NCBI GenBank assembly: GCA_026706425.1
Contig: JAPOYW010000159.1
Span: 1-13,755, forward strand
Length of the DNA stretch: 13,755 nucleotides
Reading direction: 5' to 3'
DNA from: Gammaproteobacteria bacterium
Lineage (GTDB): Bacteria > Pseudomonadota > Gammaproteobacteria > Pseudomonadales > Azotimanducaceae
Shown: piece by piece, positions 1 through 6,331 of the stretch
How the letters are laid out: every line of letters begins with the position of its first letter
How positions within the stretch are numbered: the first letter of the stretch is position 1
Made by a program: the position numbers and the translations under genes
Notes under the pieces: generated by a model
The model's input: the letters and a program-made list of their open reading frames with translations, nothing else
Databases searched by the model: none
What the model was told of the DNA's origin: nothing

Positions 1-774
1 CACACGCATGGTGTAGAGAGCGGCGTTCATGCCGTCCTCGTCGAACCGGCGCCAGATGATGCGTTCGCCATCCGCCGAGAAGACTGGGCCACCGTCGTAG
101 CCCGGGGTTTCGGTTAGACGGGTCTGATTGCCGCCGTCGGCATCCATCACGTAGATCTCGCCGAAGTGGGCGGGATCGGTTTCGAGCCGCTTGCGGTCCT
201 CTGCGGTGAGGTCCTCCGCGGGATAGGCGCTGCGCAACGACGTGAAGACGATCTTCTCCCCGTCCGGCGAATAGGAGGCCTCGGCGTCATACCCGGGGGC
301 ATTGGTCAATCGCTTGAGGCGGAAGCCGTCCCGTTCGGCCGAGAAGACGTCCATGTGCAAGTCGTAGTCCCAGTCGTAGCGGCGCTGCTCGCCCGATGCG
401 CGGAACTCGATCTCCTCGCGTTGACGGGCTTCGGCTTCGGGATCGAGGTGCGTTGACGAGAAGAGCACACGGTTCGTGCCGGGGCGGAAGAACGCGCAGG
501 TGGTCTTGCCGATGCCCGGCGAGATCCGGTGCGTGTCCCCGGTCGTGAGATCCAGGTGGTAGATCTGGAAGAACGGATTGCCGGGTTCGCGCTCGCTCTG
601 GAAGATGAGAGCCTTGCCGTCCGGTGCAAAATACCCTTCGCCAGCTCGACGGCCCTCGAAGGTGAGTTGCCGCGCATTGCTGAGGAGTTGCGCCTCGGCA
701 TCGACCGCGTCTGTCGGCACGGCACTGAGCGCCATTGCGGCGAGAACGAGGGCGGTCGGCGGTTTCACAGCCAT
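1..774 (-). CDS. TolB/PD40-type beta-propeller protein, exported, 3' end cut by window edge
   Basis: This leftward frame is open from an ATG at 774 to the window edge, giving 258 residues with no stop. Residues 1-23 look like a signal peptide: a lysine, then a hydrophobic run (ALVLAAMALSAV) and small residues before a likely cleavage site. The mature part repeats the PD40/WD40-like pattern of TolB-type propellers, with blades near residues 50-60 (FAPDGKALIFQS), 98-107 (PGTNRVLFSS), 168-179 (YSPDGEKIVFTS) and 232-242 (FSADGERIIW). Such proteins act in the periplasm, as TolB-like scaffolds or as the propeller part of peptidases and amidohydrolases. The missing C-terminus would decide which. The frame has no competing start with a good ribosome site, so the first ATG before the signal peptide was used. 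It is divergent from the DUF1640-like gene across about 190 bp. The family call is firm; the precise role is unknown. Confidence 0.85.
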   Translation of the reverse strand, partial: MAVKPPTALVLAAMALSAVPTDAVDAEAQLLSNARQLTFEGRRAGEGYFAPDGKALIFQSEREPGNPFFQIYHLDLTTGDTHRISPGIGKTTCAFFRPGTNRVLFSSTHLDPEAEARQREEIEFRASGEQRRYDWDYDLHMDVFSAERDGFRLKRLTNAPGYDAEASYSPDGEKIVFTSLRSAYPAEDLTAEDRKRLETDPAHFGEIYVMDADGGNQTRLTETPGYDGGPVFSADGERIIWRRFDEDGMNAALYTMRV

Positions 775-800
775 GGTCACCGAAGGCGAAGGGCGCGCCA

Positions 801-806
801 AGTATA
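801..806 (-). promoter_or_regulatory. possible -10 box for the beta-propeller gene
   Basis: Read on the minus strand, 806-801 is TATACT, a close match to the sigma-70 -10 consensus, 26 bp before the ATG at 774. No good -35 hexamer lies 16-19 bp further upstream, so this is only a weak candidate. Confidence 0.25.
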
Positions 807-843
807 GGGCCTTGCAGAAAGCGCTCGGACTAAAGGGCCTAGG

Positions 844-861
844 TGTAGGAGGTTTCCTACA
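844..861. other. perfect 7-bp hairpin in the divergent intergenic region
   Basis: TGTAGGA (844-850), a GGTT loop (851-854) and TCCTACA (855-861) form a perfect stem. It lies between the divergent starts at 774 and 966, upstream of both genes. No T-tract follows on either strand, so it is not a classical terminator. It could be an operator-like dyad or a leader structure; no function can be assigned. Confidence 0.4.
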
Positions 862-866
862 GACAC

Positions 867-882
867 GCGCTTGGAGAAGCGC
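867..882. other. second perfect hairpin, 6-bp stem, next to the first
   Basis: GCGCTT (867-872), GGAG loop (873-876) and AAGCGC (877-882) pair perfectly, starting 5 bp after the 844-861 hairpin. Two adjacent dyads in a divergent intergenic region suggest regulatory or RNA structure, but short dyads also arise by chance in GC-rich DNA. Confidence 0.35.
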
Positions 883-965
883 TAGCGTCACGTCCTGGCC
901 GGACACGGGATGCCATAGACCCCGAGCCCGCCGCTCAATAGAATTGGCGACAAGAGGACACCCGG

Positions 966-1538
966 ATGGCGAGTCCAAGCAGTACGATGCCCGCCTTCGA
1001 CACCCACAAGGCCGTCAAGGCCCTCCGTCATGCCGGTTTCGACGATGTGCAAGCGGAAGCCGTCGTCGACCAGATCAACGGGGCAATCACAGAGAACCTC
1101 GTCTTCAAGGCGGACCTAGCCGAGACAGAACGGAGCTTGGCCGGGAGGATCGGCGCCTGCGCCACGAAGGACGACTTGGCCGAGACAGAACGGAGCTTGG
1201 CCGCGAGGATCGACGCCACCAAGGAAGACCTGGCCGAGACAGAACGGAAATTGGCCGCAAGGATCGCCGCCTGCGCCACCAAGGAGGATCTGCTCAACTA
1301 CGCTACCAAGGAGGATCTGCGCGCGGCAGTGGCAGCTCTCGCCACCAAGGAGGATCTGCGCAACTACGCCACCAAGGAGGACCTCGAGAACTACGCCACC
1401 AAGGAAGATCTTGCCCAACTCGAGCTTCGCATGACGGTCAAGATGGAGGCGCTCACAGGCAAAATGCTGAGGGACATGGGCGGCGGTCTGGCCTTGGTTG
1501 TGGCGTTGATCAAGGGGCTTGACCTCCTCGTAGGCTAA
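966..1538 (+). CDS. DUF1640/CCDC90-like coiled-coil membrane protein with ATKEDL repeats
   Basis: A 190-residue protein. Residues 11-39 (FDTHKAVKALRHAGF and onward) look like the N-terminus of DUF1640, the bacterial relatives of mitochondrial CCDC90/MCUR1. Residues 45-150 are a charged, helical, repetitive region with seven copies of ATK(E/D)DL separated by 9 to 20 residues, mixed with three copies of LAETER(S/K)LAxRI. This predicts a long coiled coil. Residues 171-190 (GGGLALVVALIKGLDLLVG) form one hydrophobic segment at the C-terminus, a probable membrane anchor. AGAGGA at 953-958, 7 nt before the ATG, supports the start. The stop (TAA, 1536-1538) overlaps the stop of the convergent oxidoreductase. 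The biochemical role of bacterial DUF1640 proteins is unclear; membrane-tethered scaffolding is inference. The family call is likely but made by eye. Confidence 0.75.
   Translation: MASPSSTMPAFDTHKAVKALRHAGFDDVQAEAVVDQINGAITENLVFKADLAETERSLAGRIGACATKDDLAETERSLAARIDATKEDLAETERKLAARIAACATKEDLLNYATKEDLRAAVAALATKEDLRNYATKEDLENYATKEDLAQLELRMTVKMEALTGKMLRDMGGGLALVVALIKGLDLLVG
1119..1412 (+). repeat. in-frame tandem repeats coding LAETER..ARI and ATKEDL units
   Basis: Units beginning GCCGAGACAGAACGG start at 1119, 1179 and 1233 (spacings 60 and 54 bp). Units beginning GC(C/T)ACCAAGGAGGA start at 1275, 1302, 1341, 1368, with a last variant at 1395 (spacings 27, 39, 27, 27 bp). All spacings are multiples of three, so the frame is kept. 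DNA identity between units is high, which suggests recent internal duplication. The spacings of 9, 13, 18 and 20 residues are not a plain heptad. Copy number could change by slippage or recombination. Confidence 0.85.
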
Positions 1539-2674
1539 CTCCCAAGTGTCAGTTCGTCGAAACGCGCCCAAAGACCGGTCAAGTCGACGACTCGCCCCGT
1601 TCGCCTCGATTCGTCGATCTTCATGGCCGTGAGACCGGCTTCCAGCGCATCGAGCACGGACACCGGGAGCGGCGCGCCATGCTCCAAGTGGCGTGTGATG
1701 TCTGCCGCCATCTTTCCCTCGGCCCCGTAGTGCTGCGAGACGTCGTCACCCTTGTACGTCGTGTCGAAGGTGCATTCGCCGGAGACCGCCCGGTGGGCCT
1801 TGAGATAGGCGCGCATGAAGTCGCCCTCCGCCATGCCCTCCGTTCCGATCACGCAGAACCGCCGGAACGCATCCGGCGTGTGCACGTTGGTGTGGAAACA
1901 AAGCCGGGTCCCGTTCGCGTACTCAACGAGGGCCACCTGGTGGTCGACGATGTCGGCGTCGCCGGAGAACGAGCTGTCGGCGCTCCGCCAATACGACGGC
2001 CAGCGGTGATACACGCGTTCGCTATCCAGGTTCCGATGCTGTTCCGTGAAGAACGAGCAGCCGCCGAAGCTGACCACCCGCCGGGGGCGTGACCGCACAA
2101 GGCCCGCGTAGAGGTCGATGTCGTGGCAGCACTTCTCGAGCATGAACCCGCCGCTCAAGCCGGACTTGCGCCGCCAGTCGCGGAAGAAGAACGCGCCGTG
2201 GGCCGGGGGAATGTGTTCCGATGCCTCGATGCTGACAATGCTGCCGAGTGCCCCATCGTCGACCAGCCGCGTGAGATCCTCATAAAGCGGCGCATAGCGC
2301 AGAACCAGTCCCACCATGACCTTCTCGCTGCCGTGCTTCTTCAGTTCGCGCAGCAAGCGGAACGTCTGCTCCTCCGAAACGACCACGGGTTTTTCGCAAA
2401 ACGTCCTGATGCCCGCGTCCAGCACCGTGCATAACTGATCGCAATGGAAGACGTTCGGGGAGCCGATCATCACCAGATCGAGGGTTTCGGCATCCAGCAT
2501 CCGTTCGAGGTCGTCGTAGCCGCGCAATCGTCGAAAGTGGTCCTCGTCCATGCGCCTGACGCCTGCGGGCGCAGGGTCCGCGTACGCAACCGGCTCGAAT
2601 TCGGGAATGGCGCGGCGAAAAACCTCGGCCAAGTAACCCAGCCGGTCGCCCAGCCCACACAAGCCAACCTTCAT
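1535..2674 (-). CDS. Gfo/Idh/MocA family NAD(P)-dependent oxidoreductase
   Basis: A 379-residue protein, typical length for this family, which oxidises or reduces sugars, inositols and related alcohols with NAD(P). The N-terminal Rossmann fold starts at residue 1 (MKVGLCGLGDRLG, a glycine-rich dinucleotide loop). The signature EKP is at 94-96 (CEKPVVV), with K95 the usual catalytic lysine. GGFMLEKCCHDIDLY at 175-189 matches the second-domain region with the conserved H-D pair. The substrate cannot be told from sequence. The start at 2674 is chosen because GGAGGA (minus strand, 2687-2682) lies 7 nt upstream; a longer frame reaching 2734 would put that ribosome site inside the gene. The 3' end overlaps the convergent coiled-coil gene by 4 bp. 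It diverges from the TonB-dependent receptor, which hints at carbohydrate use, but that link is inference. Confidence 0.9.
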   Translation of the reverse strand: MKVGLCGLGDRLGYLAEVFRRAIPEFEPVAYADPAPAGVRRMDEDHFRRLRGYDDLERMLDAETLDLVMIGSPNVFHCDQLCTVLDAGIRTFCEKPVVVSEEQTFRLLRELKKHGSEKVMVGLVLRYAPLYEDLTRLVDDGALGSIVSIEASEHIPPAHGAFFFRDWRRKSGLSGGFMLEKCCHDIDLYAGLVRSRPRRVVSFGGCSFFTEQHRNLDSERVYHRWPSYWRSADSSFSGDADIVDHQVALVEYANGTRLCFHTNVHTPDAFRRFCVIGTEGMAEGDFMRAYLKAHRAVSGECTFDTTYKGDDVSQHYGAEGKMAADITRHLEHGAPLPVSVLDALEAGLTAMKIDESRRTGRVVDLTGLWARFDELTLGS

Positions 2675-2789
2675 CGGTACTTCCTCCAGCGACCGGGGCG
2701 TAAATACCACAACCCTTGCACGAATGCCGTTCATCGCCGCGTCAATCGGCTACGCTACGGTTCCCGGCAGCGCAACTTCGGGTACCACC
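2675..2789. other. divergent intergenic region between oxidoreductase and TonB receptor
   Basis: These 115 bp must hold the start signals for both divergent genes. On the minus strand GGAGGA (2687-2682) is a strong ribosome site for the oxidoreductase. On the plus strand TTGCAC lies near 2716-2721 and TACGCT near 2751, but their spacing is too long for one sigma-70 promoter. No clear promoter pair or operator dyad was seen. Confidence 0.4.
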
Positions 2790-5700
2790 ATGAACCCACG
2801 GACAGCCAAGGCCCTCTGCGGCTTACTTCGGACCGTTGCGATCCTCGCGGTGCCTTTCGCCGCAACCGCCGCAACGACATCGGCCACCCTCAGCGGCTAC
2901 GTCCGCTCCGCCGACGGTGAACCCATCGCCGCGGCTCGCATCGCTATCGTCCACCAGCCATCGGGCACCGCCGCCGCGGCCACGACCGCGGAGAACGGCG
3001 CTTTCTACCAGTCCGGTTTACGCGTAGGCGGCCCTTACGAGGTCCGCATCTCCGCCAGTGGCTACCGCGACCGGATGCTGGAAGCGGTCACCCTGAAGCC
3101 TGGCGCGCAACCGCCGCTCGCAGTCACCCTGACTTCCCTCGACGTCGAGGAGGTTGTGGTGACCGCGAGCCCCTTGGTCTCGGAACGCGACCTCAACAAC
3201 GGCGTCGGATCCGCCTATTCCGCCGACGACATCGCCAATCAGCCAAGCGTGACCCGCGACGTGATCCGCACGCTGCTGCGCGACCCTCTCGCCCAGTCCA
3301 GGGGCGAGGGCAATCTTTCGGTCGGGGGCGTCAACCCGCGTTTCAACGGCCTCGCGATCGACGGGTCGCTGCAACAGGACGACTTCGGCCTCGGCACCAG
3401 CACGTACGCGACCCGCCGCTCCCCCATCAACCTCGATGCCGTGGAGTCCGCCACGCTCGTTGCGTCCGACTACGCCGTCACGGCGTCGGGGTTCACCGGC
3501 GGTCTCGTTAACATCACCACGAAGTCCGGCACCAACGAGTGGGACGGCTCGGCGTTCTACTACTTCCACGGCGACGAGCAAGTCGGCGACACCTACGACG
3601 GCGACCGAACATTCGCGCCCGCGGCGTTCGAGGAGAAGGAGTACGGCCTCTCGGTCGGCGGGCCGCTTCTCGCCGACCGGCTCTTCGTGTTCTTTTCCTA
3701 CGACGAGTTCGAGGCCGTGGAACCGGTGAATTTCGGCGGCTTCGACGCGAACAACGGCATCCAGCCGGGGTTCTTCGAGGCGTTGCGCGGGGTCGTCAGA
3801 AACGTGTACGGGTACGATCCCGGCGGACGACCTGCATCCGCCTCCCTGCCGGAAGCTTCCGAACGCACCTTGGTCAAGCTGGACTGGAACTTAAGTGACG
3901 CGCACCGGGTGTCGTTCACCTATCAAAGCAGCCAGGAAACCGGGACGTCGGCCGGCGCGGACCGTCTCGCCTCGGCGTGGATCGACATTCCCGTGGACCT
4001 CACCGCAACCACGCTCCAGCTATTCTCCGACTGGAGCGACCGTGCCTCGACGACGCTTCGCGTGAACCGCAAGGAGTTCATGCGCGGCCAGAACTGCCGG
4101 GCGCAGGGCGTGGGCGCGTTGGAATTCGACAACCTCGACGCAGACGGCGTCGCCGGTTCGCCGCTTGAGGGGCTCATTACCGGCAGCGTCGACCTGATCG
4201 CCGGGTGCGACCGCTTCCGGCACGCCAACGCCTACGACGACGAGCGGCTGCAGATATACGGTGCCTTCGACTATCTCGTTGGCGACCACATCGTGCGCGT
4301 CGGCATCGAGCACGAGACCTTCGACCTGTTCAACCTGTTCGTGCCGAGTTCGAACGGCCGGTTCGTGTTCCGCGACTTCGCCGCCATCGTCGACCGCACG
4401 GCGCGGGTCGACTACGTCAACGCGCCATCGAACAACGCCGACGACGGCGCCGCCGCCTGGGGCTACAGCAGGACGACGTTCTTCGTTCAGGACACCTGGC
4501 AGCCGCGACAGCATCTGGAACTGACGGCGGGGCTGCGCTACGAGCGCTACGCCCAGGACGACCGGCCCGCGTTCAGCCAGCCGATCCAAGACACCTACGG
4601 AATCCGCACGGACACGGGTCTCGACGGTCTGGCCCTTCTCATGCCGCGCTTAAGCTTCCGCTGGACCGGGCTCGACCGCACCGTGGTGAGCGGCGGGATC
4701 GGCCGTTTCTCGGGCGGCGATCCCAAGGTCTGGACGTCCAACACCTTCCAGGTGCCAACGGTCTTCTCTCGCGTCACCACGAGTGGCGTCTCGCCGACGT
4801 CGGTGCCCGACGAACTCCGCGCGGCGGTCGCGGCGGGAAACCCGGTGGCCATCGACGCCATCGCGTCCGGCTTCGACGTGCCCTCGGATTGGAAGGCGTC
4901 GCTGCGCCTCGAACGGGATCTCGACCTCGTCGTCGGCAGGCTCAACCTGGGCAAGGGCTACACGTTCACCGCGCAAGCCCTGACGACATGGACGGGCGAC
5001 GGTTTCCTGTGGACCAACTACGCCCAGACCCGGCTCGCCTCGGCGCAGCCCACCGGCGTCGCCCCGGACGGCCGCACGATCTACGCGGACCTCGACGACC
5101 TGCGGATCCTCAACCTAGTCGCGCTCGGCAACCACGGCGAAGGCAGCAGCCGGATCCTCACGGCGGCACTGGGCAAGACCTACGACAACGGCGTCGACTT
5201 CCAAATGAGCTATGCATGGCAGGATGTCGAGGCCGTTACCGAGGGCTTCTCCTCGCGCGGCATCTCCAACTGGCGCAATATCCAGGACGCCGACCGCAAC
5301 CGCCCGTCACCACGGACGTCACCGCACCAGGTCACCCACTCCGTGAAGCTCGACCTCGGCTACGAGCGGGCCTTCGGTCCCGGGTTCCGTGCTCGCGCGG
5401 ACCTGTTCGCCCGCGCCTGGTCCGGCGACCGCTTCACCTACACGTTCGACATCGACCGCGGCAACGCCCTCTTCGGCAGAGCCGGGGCCGGAGAGAGCCC
5501 GTACGACAACAGCCCTCTCTACGTTCCCCGCGACCGCGACGATCCTGCGGTCGTGTACGCCTCCTCGTTCGACCAAGACGCCTTCTTCGCCTACGTCGCA
5601 GACAACGACATCGGCGCAGGCATTCACGCGCCCTACTCCGAGGATCCCGGCATGAACCAGGTCTGGGACGTCCGGCTGCGTCTTGAGATGCCGAGCATGG

Positions 5701-6038
5701 GTCTCCTCGACCGATGGGTGGGCGAGAACCACGTCAGCCTTGTGCTGGACGTCGAGAACGTCCTCAACCTCCTCAACGACGAGTGGGGCACCTACGAGGC
5801 GGGGCCCCGCTTCAACCAAGCGGCCATAGTCCGCGCGGACCTCGTCGACGCCGACGATGTCGCCTCCCTCGGCGTGGATGGCGCGCCGGCGCTCACCGGC
5901 GATTCGCCCCGGACGACCTGCCGACAACAGAGCGACTGCCTCTACCGCTTCAACCGCTTCCGCAGCATCGCCTCGGCGTATCCCTCGGCGTCACAATCGG
6001 TCTACCGTATCCGGTTCGGCATCCGGATCGACCTGTAG
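2790..6038 (+). CDS. Oar-like TonB-dependent outer-membrane receptor
   Basis: A 1082-residue outer-membrane receptor that would import a bound substrate using TonB energy. Residues 1-27 (MNPRTAKALCGLLR, then a hydrophobic run ending ATA) form a signal peptide. Residues 32-115 are a carboxypeptidase-regulatory-like beta-sandwich (SGYVRSADGEPIAAARI, ENGAFYQSGL, YEVRISASGYR). EEVVVTA at 120-126 is TonB-box-like. A plug domain follows to about residue 265, including GGLVNITTKSGTNEWDG. The rest is a long barrel, starting near YGLSVGGPLLADRLFVFFSYD and ending IRFGIRIDL. Length and layout fit Oar-like receptors common in Proteobacteria and Acidobacteria. The ATG at 2790 is preferred over an upstream ATG at 2724 because it begins the signal peptide, although no strong ribosome site is seen. 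Codons end mostly in C, unlike the accessory operon downstream. The substrate is unknown. Confidence 0.92.
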   Translation: MNPRTAKALCGLLRTVAILAVPFAATAATTSATLSGYVRSADGEPIAAARIAIVHQPSGTAAAATTAENGAFYQSGLRVGGPYEVRISASGYRDRMLEAVTLKPGAQPPLAVTLTSLDVEEVVVTASPLVSERDLNNGVGSAYSADDIANQPSVTRDVIRTLLRDPLAQSRGEGNLSVGGVNPRFNGLAIDGSLQQDDFGLGTSTYATRRSPINLDAVESATLVASDYAVTASGFTGGLVNITTKSGTNEWDGSAFYYFHGDEQVGDTYDGDRTFAPAAFEEKEYGLSVGGPLLADRLFVFFSYDEFEAVEPVNFGGFDANNGIQPGFFEALRGVVRNVYGYDPGGRPASASLPEASERTLVKLDWNLSDAHRVSFTYQSSQETGTSAGADRLASAWIDIPVDLTATTLQLFSDWSDRASTTLRVNRKEFMRGQNCRAQGVGALEFDNLDADGVAGSPLEGLITGSVDLIAGCDRFRHANAYDDERLQIYGAFDYLVGDHIVRVGIEHETFDLFNLFVPSSNGRFVFRDFAAIVDRTARVDYVNAPSNNADDGAAAWGYSRTTFFVQDTWQPRQHLELTAGLRYERYAQDDRPAFSQPIQDTYGIRTDTGLDGLALLMPRLSFRWTGLDRTVVSGGIGRFSGGDPKVWTSNTFQVPTVFSRVTTSGVSPTSVPDELRAAVAAGNPVAIDAIASGFDVPSDWKASLRLERDLDLVVGRLNLGKGYTFTAQALTTWTGDGFLWTNYAQTRLASAQPTGVAPDGRTIYADLDDLRILNLVALGNHGEGSSRILTAALGKTYDNGVDFQMSYAWQDVEAVTEGFSSRGISNWRNIQDADRNRPSPRTSPHQVTHSVKLDLGYERAFGPGFRARADLFARAWSGDRFTYTFDIDRGNALFGRAGAGESPYDNSPLYVPRDRDDPAVVYASSFDQDAFFAYVADNDIGAGIHAPYSEDPGMNQVWDVRLRLEMPSMGLLDRWVGENHVSLVLDVENVLNLLNDEWGTYEAGPRFNQAAIVRADLVDADDVASLGVDGAPALTGDSPRTTCRQQSDCLYRFNRFRSIASAYPSASQSVYRIRFGIRIDL

Positions 6039-6059
6039 GGGACGGGCTTGTCCCGTCCC
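6039..6059 (+). terminator. perfect hairpin directly after the receptor stop codon
   Basis: GGGACGGG (6039-6046), loop CTTGT (6047-6051) and CCCGTCCC (6052-6059) form a perfect 8-bp GC-rich stem beginning on the base after the TAG. No T-run follows, so it is not a textbook intrinsic terminator. It may act as a weak terminator, an mRNA 3' stabiliser, or be one copy of a dispersed REP-like palindrome. No second copy lies in the window. Confidence 0.5.
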
Positions 6060-6331
6060 GCTGACCGCCGTCCAGGCGGCGACGCGGAACAATCGGTTCA
6101 GAGCGTTATGTAACAGGTCGTGCCACTCGCTCCATGACTCGCGTGCCGCCAAGCACAGTAGTCTGACAAGAAACAAGTTGCGTGTGGGCAGCGCGTGGGG
6201 CTGAGGCCGGTGATGCAATGGACCACTTCTTGACAGCCTAAAGCGCAACTCGCAGGCTACGAGTATCCGGCTTGCGAATGGGCGCAACGGACGAGCGTTC
6301 GCGACATCGGATCGGGCTGAGTGGCCCTAGG
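6060..6331. other. junction region with no convincing gene
   Basis: These 272 bp separate the housekeeping-like left part from the accessory operon. Short frames on both strands show no recognisable family. The stretch 6085-6190 looks less GC-rich than its surroundings. Possible start codons for the next gene lie at 6272 (TTG), 6278 (ATG) and 6332 (ATG). No tRNA, attachment-site repeat or insertion-sequence end was found by eye. Confidence 0.5.
6230..6258 (+). promoter_or_regulatory. possible sigma-70 promoter for the GHKL/receiver operon
   Basis: TTGACA at 6230-6235 is a perfect -35 hexamer. Seventeen bases later CAGGCT (6253-6258) is a poor -10 that keeps only the conserved A and final T. 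Transcription would start near 6265, giving a leader of about 67 nt to the ATG at 6332. The -35 match is striking, the -10 is not. Confidence 0.35.

Noticed and set aside
578..1522. Long rightward open frame of about 314 codons across the propeller start and the coiled-coil gene
   Set aside because: It runs antisense to the propeller gene and out of frame with the coiled-coil gene. Its Arg/Gly-rich repeats are the frame-shifted image of the ATKEDL repeats.
1679..2434. Rightward frames opposite the oxidoreductase gene
   Set aside because: They are antisense to a gene with clear Rossmann and EKP motifs and show no domain of their own.
4205..5686. 493-codon rightward open frame inside the receptor gene
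   Set aside because: It is Arg/Pro-rich with no family pattern and fully overlaps a clear TonB-dependent receptor frame; typical of GC-rich shadow frames.
5991..6287. Leftward 98-codon frame across the junction, considered as a transposase remnant
   Set aside because: No catalytic motif or recognisable transposase sequence; half of it is antisense to the receptor 3' end.
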